Below, in pieces: positions 1 through 5,277 of a DNA stretch of 5,292 nt. The notes under the pieces are model-generated. The model made no database searches. It saw only the letters and a list, made by a program, of their open reading frames with translations, and was not told the origin of the DNA. Both the position numbers and the translations under genes were made by a program. The stretch spans positions 1-5,292 of the forward strand of contig CAZUZO010000185.1 in the NCBI GenBank assembly GCA_964624765.1, given 5' to 3'. This DNA is from JAGTVB01 sp964624765 (GTDB taxonomy: Bacteria; Pseudomonadota; Gammaproteobacteria; HK1). Within the stretch, counting starts at the first letter, position 1. Each line of letters begins with the position of its first letter.

Positions 1-2
1 GT

Positions 3-377
3 TCACTCCCCAGCGATCCGTCGCTTGTGGCCCGCCTGCTCCAGCCGGCGGAGGTAGTTTTCCCAATGCTGCTCTTTATTGACCCCTAGATTGTACAGCT
101 CCTCGAACGAATAGATGCCGGTATTGTGGCCATCGTCAAAGTGCAAGCACACAGCGTAGTTACCGACGGGCTCGATATGGGTAATTTTGACGCTCTCTTT
201 ACCCACCTGCAAAACCTCTTGACCCGGGCCATGCCCGCGAACTTCTGCCGACGGCGAGTAAACTCTCAAATACTCTGCAGGAAGCTCGAAATGCCTCTCA
301 TCCTCGAAGGTGACGTCCAAGAGCTTAGACTTCTGGTGATAGTTGATTTGTAACGGTCTAGGGGTGTTACTAGGCAT
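3..377 (-). CDS. DUF971 protein (gamma-butyrobetaine hydroxylase-like N-terminal domain)
   Basis: This is a complete 124-residue protein made almost entirely of one DUF971/GBBH-like N-terminal domain. The family hallmarks are visible: EYLRVYSPSAEVRGHGPGQ around residues 36-54, a GK..V.I.HIEPVGNYAV stretch near 60-79, and FDDGHNTGIYSFEEL near 83-97. The basic C-terminus ends in HKRRIAGE. Family members are small stand-alone proteins of about this length. The fold is shared with the N-terminal domain of gamma-butyrobetaine dioxygenase, but no catalytic dioxygenase domain is present and the biochemical role is not established. The ATG at 377 is chosen because AGGGAG lies 7 bases upstream and the family similarity begins right after it. 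The frame stays open upstream to a TTG at 473, but those 32 codons look unlike the family. The gene follows hslU after 117 bases, an arrangement also known in Pseudomonas. A sigma-32-like promoter motif overlaps its ribosome binding site. The family call is firm; the function is unknown. Confidence 0.93.
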   Translation of the reverse strand: MPSNTPRPLQINYHQKSKLLDVTFEDERHFELPAEYLRVYSPSAEVRGHGPGQEVLQVGKESVKITHIEPVGNYAVCLHFDDGHNTGIYSFEELYNLGVNKEQHWENYLRRLEQAGHKRRIAGE

Positions 378-384
378 GATAAAG

Positions 385-390
385 CTCCCT
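385..390 (-). promoter_or_regulatory. Ribosome binding site of the DUF971 gene
   Basis: AGGGAG lies 7 bases before the ATG at 377. It decides the start in favour of 377 over the in-frame TTG at 473. It also abuts the last base of the CCCCATTA motif, so a transcript begun at that motif might lack this site. Confidence 0.7.
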
Positions 391-415
391 AATGGGGCCG
401 CGAAGCTGTTGTCAA
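390..415 (-). promoter_or_regulatory. Candidate sigma-32 (heat-shock) type promoter before the DUF971 gene
   Basis: Reading the minus strand, TTGACA (415-410) is followed after 12 bases by CCCCATTA (397-390). The E. coli RpoH consensus is about CTTGAAA, 12-14 bases, CCCCATnT, and the groE promoter, as I recall it, has the same 12-base gap. The -10 part differs from consensus only at its last base; the -35 part differs at the fifth base of TTGAAA. No good sigma-70 -10 hexamer is found 16-18 bases after TTGACA, so a heat-shock reading fits better than a housekeeping one. The difficulty is position: transcription would start near 383, only about 6 bases before the ATG, giving an almost leaderless message. 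This could be coincidence. Confidence 0.4.
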
Positions 416-454
416 TACCGCTTCTAAAGGTTCGGTGCCGGACCCGACGCTTCG

Positions 455-485
455 CCACGAGATCCCGGTCCAAGGATCCCCGCGG
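455..485 (-). other. Intergenic hairpin after hslU
   Basis: In the transcript, CCGC (485-482) and GGGATCC (480-474) can pair with GGATCTC (465-459) and GTGG (458-455). The stem has 11 pairs including two G-U pairs, a single bulged G at 481 and an 8-base loop. It begins 9 bases after the hslU stop codon. No U-run follows, so it is not a standard intrinsic terminator. It could stabilise the hslVU 3' end, attenuate read-through into the DUF971 gene, or have no role. Confidence 0.4.
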
Positions 486-494
486 CCGACTACG

Positions 495-1862
495 CTAGAG
501 GATGTAGCGGGTAAGATCCTCATCCTTGAGCAACTCATCGAGGTGTTGATCAACGTAGGAGGCATCGATCGTCAGCTCTCCGGATCGATCCGGTGCCTCA
601 AATGACACCGACTCCAACAGCCGTTCCATCACCGTATACAGCCTGCGCGCACCGATATTCTCGGTCCGCTCATTGACCTGCCATGCCACCTCGGCGATGC
701 GCCTGATGCCATCCTCGGAAAAGCCAAGCGTCACTCCCTCGGTTTCCATCAGCGCACTATATTGTTCGGTTAACGATGCATCCGGTTCGGTCAATATCCG
801 CACGAAGTCCTCGGCATCCAGGGCGTTGAGCTCAACTCGGATCGGAAAACGACCCTGTAACTCCGGGATAAGATCTGAGGGCTTGGCAAAATGAAACGCG
901 CCGCTGGCGATAAACAGGATGTGGTCAGTGCGAATCATTCCGTACTTAGTGGAGACCGTGCTTCCCTCCACCAATGGCAACAGGTCGCGTTGCACGCCTT
1001 CGCGCGAGACATCTGCTCCCGCATGCTCTGCGCGCTTGGCCACTTTGTCGATCTCGTCGATAAACACGATAGCGTTTTGTTCCACGTCCCTGACCGCCCG
1101 TGTCTTCAGATCGTCTTCATTGATGAGTTTGGCTGCTTCCTCTTCCACCAGCAACTTGAAAGCGTCTCGAATACGAAGCTTGCGGGTGCGTGTCTTGCCG
1201 CCGGATAGGCTCTGGAAAAGACTCTGTAGCTGGCTCGTCATCTCCTCCATGCCCGGCGGCGCCATGATTTCCACGCCGATACTGGCAACCCTTACCTCGA
1301 CTTCAATTTCCCGCTCATCGAGTTTCCCTTCTCGTAGCAGCTTACGCAACTTCTGGCGAGTCGACATCGCCTCCTCGGCGGGAGCACTCTCCACGCTGAC
1401 GGCTGACCGAGGAGGTCTCAGCAGAATGTCCAGTACGCGTTCTTCTGCCGCGTCTTCCGCCTGATGGCGCACCTTCTCCATGGCCTGCTCACGGTTCATT
1501 TTGACGGCGATGTCCGCAAGATCACGGATGATAGACTCTACGTCCCTTCCAACGTACCCGACCTCGGTAAATTTAGTGGCCTCAATCTTGAGAAAAGGGG
1601 CATCGGCCAACCGCGCCAAACGACGTGCGATCTCTGTCTTGCCGACCCCTGTCGGGCCGATCATCAAAATATTCTTGGGCGTGATCTCGTTACGCAAGGC
1701 GGCTGGGACTTGCATCCGGCGCCAACGGTTTCTCAGCGCGATGGCGACGGCACGCTTGGCAGCCCCCTGACCAATGATGTGCTTATCGAGCTCGTGGACA
1801 ATCTCTCTTGGCGTCATCTTAGGCTGGCTGTCCCAAGAATTCCCACCCAGATTCACGCTCAC
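495..1862 (-). CDS. hslU: ATP-dependent protease ATPase subunit HslU (ClpY)
   Basis: HslU is the AAA+ unfoldase that forms hexamers on the HslV peptidase, unfolding cytoplasmic substrates and threading them into the chamber. The 455-residue protein has Walker A GPTGVGKT at 69-76, the pore loop GYVG at 102-105, a charged I-domain about 120-245, Walker B IVFIDE at 265-270, an arginine-finger candidate R338 in QGRFP, and sensor-2 GARR at 404-407. It ends in DEDLTRYIL, the tail that inserts into HslV. E. coli HslU has 443 residues; most of the excess is at the N-terminus, where 15 residues precede MTPREIV. The GTG at 1862 is chosen because GAGGT lies 5 bases upstream, whereas the internal ATG at 1817 has only a weak site. 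hslV lies 35 bases upstream, so the two are probably co-transcribed. Identification is very secure; only the exact start is open. Confidence 0.98.
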   Translation of the reverse strand: MSVNLGGNSWDSQPKMTPREIVHELDKHIIGQGAAKRAVAIALRNRWRRMQVPAALRNEITPKNILMIGPTGVGKTEIARRLARLADAPFLKIEATKFTEVGYVGRDVESIIRDLADIAVKMNREQAMEKVRHQAEDAAEERVLDILLRPPRSAVSVESAPAEEAMSTRQKLRKLLREGKLDEREIEVEVRVASIGVEIMAPPGMEEMTSQLQSLFQSLSGGKTRTRKLRIRDAFKLLVEEEAAKLINEDDLKTRAVRDVEQNAIVFIDEIDKVAKRAEHAGADVSREGVQRDLLPLVEGSTVSTKYGMIRTDHILFIASGAFHFAKPSDLIPELQGRFPIRVELNALDAEDFVRILTEPDASLTEQYSALMETEGVTLGFSEDGIRRIAEVAWQVNERTENIGARRLYTVMERLLESVSFEAPDRSGELTIDASYVDQHLDELLKDEDLTRYIL

Positions 1863-1867
1863 ATGTT

Positions 1868-1879
1868 ACCTCAATGAGG
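1868..1879 (-). promoter_or_regulatory. hslU ribosome binding site within a small inverted repeat
   Basis: GAGGT (1872-1868) sits 5 bases before the GTG start and supports it. It forms one arm of a short inverted repeat: CCTC (1879-1876) and GAGG (1872-1869) around the three bases ATT. A 4-bp hairpin could briefly mask the site, but it is weak. An ATG at 1864 overlaps the GTG start out of frame and is closed at once by TGA. Confidence 0.5.
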
Positions 1880-1897
1880 ATTGCTAGGGGTCTTGTC

Positions 1898-2446
1898 TCA
1901 ACGCGCCGATGCGTCGAGCACCTCAACGGTAAGCTGTCGGTTGGTATAAACGCATATGTCGGCGGCGATGGAAAGCGCCCGTTCTGCGATGGTGCGCGCA
2001 TCAAGTTCCGTGTTTTCCATAAGTGCTCTAGCTGCAGCCAGGGCATAGGGACCGCCCGACCCGATGGCAGCCACATCGTACTCCGGCTCAACGACATCCC
2101 CTGTCCCAGACACGATCAGGGTGGTGGCGCTGTCGGCGACCACGATTAATGCCTCAAGTCGGCGCAACGCACGATCCGTTCGCCAGTCCTTCGCCAGCTC
2201 GACTGCACTGCGCATAAGATTGCCGTGGTGTTTCTCCAGCTTGCCTTCGAAGCGCTCAAAAAGGGTGAAGGCATCGGCCGTGCCTCCAGCGAACCCCGCG
2301 ACCACCCGATCATGATAGAGTCTGCGAACTTTGCGGGCATTCGCCTTCAGCACGGTGTCGCCGAGGGACACCTGGCCGTCACCGGCTAGGGCAACAGCGG
2401 CGCCGCGACGCACCGAGACAATGGTCGTCCGTCTAAGTCGTGCCAT
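1898..2446 (-). CDS. hslV: ATP-dependent protease peptidase subunit HslV (ClpQ)
   Basis: HslV is the proteasome-beta-like peptidase that stacks as two hexameric rings and degrades proteins delivered by HslU. It is an N-terminal nucleophile enzyme: the threonine of TTIVSVRRG must be the first residue of the mature chain. Counting from that threonine, D17 (in GDGQ) and K33 (in ARKVRRL) are in the expected places. AGFAGGTADAFTLFERF, AVELAKDWRTDR and AIGSGGPYA are also clear. The mature part is 176 residues, against 175 in E. coli. Unlike the E. coli protein, where only Met precedes the threonine, this one begins MARLRR (MMARLRR from the ATG at 2449), and no start codon adjoins the threonine. A short propeptide must therefore be removed, as known for Bacillus CodW. 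The ATG at 2446 is preferred because AGGT ends 4 bases before it but only 1 base before the ATG at 2449. hslU follows after 35 bases. Confidence 0.98.
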   Translation of the reverse strand: MARLRRTTIVSVRRGAAVALAGDGQVSLGDTVLKANARKVRRLYHDRVVAGFAGGTADAFTLFERFEGKLEKHHGNLMRSAVELAKDWRTDRALRRLEALIVVADSATTLIVSGTGDVVEPEYDVAAIGSGGPYALAAARALMENTELDARTIAERALSIAADICVYTNRQLTVEVLDASAR

Positions 2447-2450
2447 CATA

Positions 2451-2454
2451 ACCT
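2451..2454 (-). promoter_or_regulatory. hslV ribosome binding site next to tandem ATG codons
   Basis: AGGT lies 1 base before the ATG at 2449 and 4 bases before the in-frame ATG at 2446. The spacing favours the second. The choice changes the propeptide by one residue only. Confidence 0.5.
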
Positions 2455-2489
2455 ATCGCTGCAAAGACGATTGAAGGTGCGTCTCACGG

Positions 2490-2517
2490 CTCATAGCCTC
2501 ATTTATTGTACCGTCAA
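2490..2517 (-). promoter_or_regulatory. Weak candidate sigma-70 promoter in the xerC-hslV gap
   Basis: TTGACG (2517-2512, five of six matches to TTGACA) is followed after 16 bases by TATGAG (2495-2490, four of six matches to TATAAT). It is located right after the xerC stop and about 45 bases before hslV, in the largest gap of the upstream gene block, a sensible place for a separate hslVU promoter. TACAAT at 2510-2505 is a better -10 hexamer, but no acceptable -35 lies 17 bases before it. This rests on hexamer matching alone. Confidence 0.25.
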
Positions 2518-3432
2518 CTAGCGCTTACTGCATGGCCTTTTTCGTTTGGCTCGGGGATGGGCTTGATCATAGACCTGCGACAGATGCTGGAAATCGAGGT
2601 GGGAATAGATTTGAGTCGTCGCGATATCCGCGTGCCCGAGTAGCTCTTGAACCGCCCTAAGGTCGCCACTGGATTCGAGGAGATGGCTGGCACAACAGTG
2701 GCGCAACAGATGGGGATACACTCGCGTTTCAAGGCCCTGTAGCAACGACCAACGGTGCAATCGGTCCTGAATCGATCGCCTACTGAGCCGATCACCCCTT
2801 TGGTTGGTAAATACCGCAGCTTCACCGATCTTGCTAAACTGTCCTCTAAGCTCGAGCCACTCGGCGAGCACCCGGCACGCCGTCTGCCCAACCGGCACGA
2901 CACGAACCTTTCGGCCCTTCCCCTGCACTCTCACGAGTCCTTCGGCTAAGCGCAGATCGGCCAGATCAAGCGCAACCAGCTCTGACACGCGAAGGCCTGA
3001 AGAATACAGCAACTCCATGATGGCTCGATCGCGCACCGCAAGCGGACTGGCATTAGGCACCATCAGCAGGCTTGCCACCCGATCGACATCGAGCACCTCT
3101 GGCAAGCGTCTCCCGGCTCTAGGCGCCGGGATATCCGCCGCCGGATTATGAGCCATGGCACCCTCCTGCATGAGAAAGCGAAAGAACGTACGCAGTGCCG
3201 ACAGCATCCTACGAATGGTTTGGGCGCTCACACCCCGCAGATGACGCTCCGCGATCAGGGTACGGATCTCGGCTGGAGTGAGCATGTTGAGATCGTTCAC
3301 CCCGTGGCGGCGGCAAAAATCAATGAAGAGATCGAGGTCTCGTCGATAGGTTTCACAGGTCATCGGCGAGAGCCGCCGCTCGCTACTCAGACGGCCAAGG
3401 AACCGTTCGATCCAACGCCTAGCCTGGCGCAA
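2518..3432 (-). CDS. xerC: Tyrosine recombinase XerC
   Basis: XerC, with XerD, resolves chromosome dimers at the dif site near the terminus under FtsK control. The 304-residue protein has an N-terminal SAM-like core-binding domain about 3-91 (IERFLGRLSSERRLS..T...Y) and a C-terminal catalytic domain. All catalytic residues are visible: R148 in SSGLR, K172 in QGKGRK, H241 and R244 in HLLRH, H267 in ELLGH, and nucleophile Y276 in IYSHLDF. The ending QVYDQAHPRAKRKRP is typical of XerC rather than XerD, and E. coli XerC has 298 residues. No ATG or GTG exists in frame near the expected start. The TTG at 3432 gives the normal family length and has AGGG 9 bases upstream, so it is the best start. The gene is 14 bases after the DUF484 stop, a coupling common in gammaproteobacteria. 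A sigma-32-like motif lies inside its 3' third. Confidence 0.97.
   Translation of the reverse strand: MRQARRWIERFLGRLSSERRLSPMTCETYRRDLDLFIDFCRRHGVNDLNMLTPAEIRTLIAERHLRGVSAQTIRRMLSALRTFFRFLMQEGAMAHNPAADIPAPRAGRRLPEVLDVDRVASLLMVPNASPLAVRDRAIMELLYSSGLRVSELVALDLADLRLAEGLVRVQGKGRKVRVVPVGQTACRVLAEWLELRGQFSKIGEAAVFTNQRGDRLSRRSIQDRLHRWSLLQGLETRVYPHLLRHCCASHLLESSGDLRAVQELLGHADIATTQIYSHLDFQHLSQVYDQAHPRAKRKRPCSKR
2708..2733 (-). promoter_or_regulatory. Candidate sigma-32 promoter inside xerC, upstream of hslVU
   Basis: On the minus strand CTTGAAA (2733-2727) is followed after 11 bases by CCCCATCT (2715-2708). Both parts match the E. coli RpoH consensus (CTTGAAA and CCCCATnT) at every specified base. 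The gap is one base shorter than the 12-14 bases I recall for known RpoH promoters. A transcript would start near 2701 and carry a leader of about 255 bases before hslV, in the correct direction. hslVU is a classic RpoH-regulated operon in E. coli, so the position is meaningful. Against it, the -10 part is also the coding sequence for the conserved Pro-His of the XerC PHxLRH motif, so part of the match is forced by protein constraint. Confidence 0.45.
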
Positions 3433-3441
3433 CTGAGAGAA

Positions 3442-3445
3442 CCCT
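3442..3445 (-). promoter_or_regulatory. Ribosome binding site supporting the xerC TTG start
   Basis: AGGG lies 9 bases upstream of the TTG at 3432, just after the stop codon of the DUF484 gene. It is only a moderate site. The short gap suggests that ribosomes finishing the DUF484 gene help start xerC. Confidence 0.45.
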
Positions 3446-3446
3446 G

Positions 3447-4157
3447 TCAGCTGATCACCAAGTGGGGATGCAGAAGTCGGGTCAGGATCTGGGCGAGATG
3501 TTGGAGAAAAGCGGTACCCATTCCGGGCTGGAAGCGATAGGGATCTCGGCTACCGATAGCTAGAAAACCGATCCTGCTGTCCGGCTCGCCTAATGGCAAC
3601 AAAGCCACGGAACTGACACCATCCTGGTTTTCACCGAACAAGAACGCGAGCTGCGCGATGCGTAAGCGTCCACAGACAGGTTCCCGAGCCTTAATCACAT
3701 TTCCGAACAGCGATCTGATCTCGGCGTCCTCGTGAACGAATTCGGCTCGGGCCCTATCTCTTTCCAGTCGTGCCGGCACAAAGAGCTTGACGATCACGGC
3801 ATCAACCTTGAAATGCTCTATCAGCGCCGCGTAAAGCGTAGTCAATAAATCGGCCAACTTGCGGCACTGGATGAGGCGTAGGGTCAGATCATGCAATCTC
3901 TCGGTTAGCACCTCATTGTTGCGCGCGTGGTCAATCAAATCCTGGAGCTGCATCCTCAGCGTTTGAATCCGTTCCCGCAGAACCGCCACTTGGTGTTCGA
4001 TCAGCGACACCGCTTTGCCACACGAATGAGGGACCCGGAGTTCCTCCAACGCGTCCGGCCAGCGGATAAAAAAATCGGGATGCTCTCGCAAATAGCCAAC
4101 GAGGACCGCCTCCCAATCAGGCTCTTCATAGGCTTGTCTCATGTCCTGGATGCTCAT
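3447..4157 (-). CDS. DUF484 family protein (GAF-like, YigA-like)
   Basis: This 236-residue protein belongs to DUF484, whose genes usually lie between dapF and xerC in gammaproteobacteria (yigA in E. coli). The N-terminal part has the family motif YLREHPDFF at 22-30. SLIEHQVAVLRERI at 51-64 opens a charged helical, probably coiled-coil, segment to about 95. The remainder (about 97-232) resembles a GAF-like domain, with CGRL at 162-165, SVALLPLG at 183-190 and GFLAIGSRDPYRFQPGMGT at 197-215. No signal peptide or membrane segment is seen, so it is probably cytoplasmic. No ligand or activity can be assigned. Its ATG overlaps the dapF stop codon as ATGA, indicating translational coupling; GGGG 10 bases upstream may help. 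xerC begins 14 bases after its stop. The constant linkage with xerC hints at a related role, but that is inference. Confidence 0.93.
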   Translation of the reverse strand: MSIQDMRQAYEEPDWEAVLVGYLREHPDFFIRWPDALEELRVPHSCGKAVSLIEHQVAVLRERIQTLRMQLQDLIDHARNNEVLTERLHDLTLRLIQCRKLADLLTTLYAALIEHFKVDAVIVKLFVPARLERDRARAEFVHEDAEIRSLFGNVIKAREPVCGRLRIAQLAFLFGENQDGVSSVALLPLGEPDSRIGFLAIGSRDPYRFQPGMGTAFLQHLAQILTRLLHPHLVIS

Positions 4158-4984
4158 ATTTCAATTTCCCCGGTGAACACTCGGACCGCAGGACCCGTCA
4201 TCCGGACTGGACACGTGCCGCCGCTCCAGGCGACGTGAAGCCGCCCTCCTGGTAAGTTGACTTCCACGGTATGTTCCAGCAAGCCTTGTTCGCGCCCGAC
4301 CACCACGGCGGCACAGGCGCCTGTACCGCAGGCTGGCGTCTCACCGGCCCCGCGCTCGAAAACCCGCAGGCGAATACGGCGTGTGTCGATTATCTGCATG
4401 AAGCCTACATTGGCACCATCTGGGAAACAGGAGTGCTCCTGTATCGCCGGGCCCAGCGTCGATACAGGAGCGGTGTCCACATCGTCGACCCTCATGACGG
4501 CGTGAGGGTTTCCCATCGATACGGCGCCGATGGTCGCCACCGTCCCTCCCACATTGAGGTCGTAGCTCAGAGCACGCCTGTTAGCCAACAAAGGAATGCC
4601 AGCGGGCTCCAAACAAGGAATGCCCATCTCGACAGCGATTTGCTCGCGGGAAGCAAGGCGTGATATCACCGGTCCCCCCGCTGTCTCGATACTCATCTCC
4701 GGCGTTGATATCAGACCCTGTTCATGCACGAACAGCGTGACACACCGCACACCGTTTCCACATTGTTCGGCCTCCGTGCCGTTCGCGTTGAAGATCCTCA
4801 TAGCAAAGTCTGCGCCGCGATTCCGTGCAGGCTCAACCAAGAGCAATTGGTCACACCCGATGCCGGTGCGTCGATCCGCTAAGTGGCGAACCTGTTCTGG
4901 TTTGAGGGTGATATTCCGCGAGAGATTCTCTATCACGACAAAATCGTTGCCGAGGCCGTGCATCTTAGAGAACTTCATCCGCAT
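4154..4984 (-). CDS. dapF: Diaminopimelate epimerase DapF
   Basis: DapF interconverts LL- and meso-diaminopimelate, giving the precursor of lysine and the peptidoglycan cross-linking residue. It is a cytoplasmic, cofactor-free enzyme using two cysteines. Both are present: C75 in EQCGNG and C219 in ACGTGAC, in a 276-residue protein (E. coli: C73, C217 and 274 residues). Other hallmarks are KMHGLGNDF at 7-15, FNANGTE at 65-71, SMGNPHAV at 156-163, DGANVGFMQ at 189-197, ERGAGET at 210-216 and LPGGRL at 244-249. The ATG at 4984 is chosen because AGAGGAG lies 8 bases upstream. The GTG at 4993 overlaps that site and so is unlikely, and the ATG at 4978 (aligning with the E. coli start) is 14 bases away. 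It is the first gene of the block and overlaps the DUF484 gene by 4 bases. No lysA or small lipoprotein gene is visible upstream. Confidence 0.98.
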   Translation of the reverse strand: MRMKFSKMHGLGNDFVVIENLSRNITLKPEQVRHLADRRTGIGCDQLLLVEPARNRGADFAMRIFNANGTEAEQCGNGVRCVTLFVHEQGLISTPEMSIETAGGPVISRLASREQIAVEMGIPCLEPAGIPLLANRRALSYDLNVGGTVATIGAVSMGNPHAVMRVDDVDTAPVSTLGPAIQEHSCFPDGANVGFMQIIDTRRIRLRVFERGAGETPACGTGACAAVVVGREQGLLEHTVEVNLPGGRLHVAWSGGTCPVRMTGPAVRVFTGEIEI

Positions 4985-4992
4985 CGACCGCA

Positions 4993-4999
4993 CTCCTCT
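4993..4999 (-). promoter_or_regulatory. Strong ribosome binding site of dapF
   Basis: AGAGGAG is a near-consensus Shine-Dalgarno sequence 8 bases before the ATG at 4984. It excludes the overlapping GTG at 4993 as the start codon. Confidence 0.75.
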
Positions 5000-5068
5000 T
5001 CAGCCCCTAACAAGCGGCTGCTTTAGAAACGTGACCAGCGCGGGCATCGCAAGACACGCAGCGGCGCC

Positions 5069-5089
5069 AAAATCGTCCGGGACGATTTT
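5069..5089. repeat. Perfect 9-bp inverted repeat
   Basis: AAAATCGTC (5069-5077), three bases CGG, then GACGATTTT (5081-5089) form a perfect 9-bp stem with a 3-base loop on either strand. The stem is AT-rich at its base and ends in TTTT, so weak bidirectional terminator activity is possible. A true U-run is missing. It lies about 85 bases upstream of dapF. Confidence 0.6.
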
Positions 5090-5120
5090 CAACCCTCCAA
5101 ACGCCGCCCCGAAGCAGTAA

Positions 5121-5137
5121 GCCCCCTGTGATGGGGC
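5121..5137. repeat. Short inverted repeat GCCCC/GGGGC
   Basis: GCCCC (5121-5125) and GGGGC (5133-5137) can form a 5-bp GC stem with a 7-base loop. No U-run follows on either strand. Confidence 0.35.
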
Positions 5138-5150
5138 GAGTCGCCACCGA

Positions 5151-5164
5151 ATCCTACTAAGGAT
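5151..5164. repeat. Short inverted repeat ATCCT/AGGAT
   Basis: ATCCT (5151-5155) and AGGAT (5160-5164) are a perfect 5-bp inverted repeat around ACTA. It overlaps the first copy of the adjacent AAGGATGG direct repeat. Confidence 0.3.
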
Positions 5165-5176
5165 GGACAAGGATGG
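5159..5176. repeat. Direct repeat AAGGATGG, two copies
   Basis: Two identical copies of AAGGATGG (5159-5166 and 5169-5176) are separated by AC, giving a 10-bp period close to one helical turn. Such spacing could suit a protein binding site, but nothing else supports that. Confidence 0.4.
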
Positions 5177-5248
5177 CAGCCCGGACGCAACGCACCTGTA
5201 GCAAGCACAGTCGTTATTGATCGATTTCGCTCCGACTTTTCTGTCTGG

Positions 5249-5277
5249 CTACCCTACCCTACCCTCACGAGCGAGGG
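5249..5277. repeat. ACCCT tandem repeat with adjoining hairpin, REP-like
   Basis: Three copies of ACCCT (5251-5265), preceded by a partial copy CT, run into an inverted repeat: CCCTC (5262-5266), six bases, GAGGG (5273-5277). The mix of CCCT runs and a CCCTC/GAGGG stem resembles extragenic palindromic (REP-type) units common in gammaproteobacteria. The window edge at 5292 hides the rest. The minus strand has only three GGG runs, too few for an ordinary quadruplex. Confidence 0.4.

Noticed and set aside
378..473. In-frame upstream extension of the DUF971 protein from a TTG
   Set aside because: The 32 extra residues do not resemble the family, and the ATG at 377 has a good AGGGAG site. The extension also covers the hairpin and promoter-like motif.
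919..1464. Plus-strand open frame of 181 codons opposite hslU
   Set aside because: The Ser/Arg-rich product without motifs mirrors HslU codons on the opposite strand. HslU is certain here.
2488..2498. Small hairpin GGCT-CAT-AGCC after xerC, considered as a terminator
   Set aside because: The stem is only 4 bp with no U-run, too weak to terminate transcription.
2514..2903. Minus-strand open frame of 129 codons overlapping the 3' part of xerC in another frame
   Set aside because: XerC contains all catalytic residues in its own frame across this stretch. The alternative product has no family features.
4596..5120. Long plus-strand open frame (174 codons) opposite dapF and its upstream region
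   Set aside because: Most of it lies antisense to dapF, which has full family motifs. The translation is rich in Ser, Arg and Pro with no recognisable domain, as expected of a shadow frame in GC-rich coding DNA.
5131..5136. Another CCCCAT box on the minus strand upstream of dapF, considered as a sigma-32 -10 element
   Set aside because: No TTGA-like -35 box lies 11-14 bases upstream (the bases there read GGATTC), and the last position of the -10 consensus does not match.
5249..5266. Possible G-quadruplex on the minus strand from repeated GGGTA units
   Set aside because: Only three GGG runs are present close together; an ordinary quadruplex needs four.
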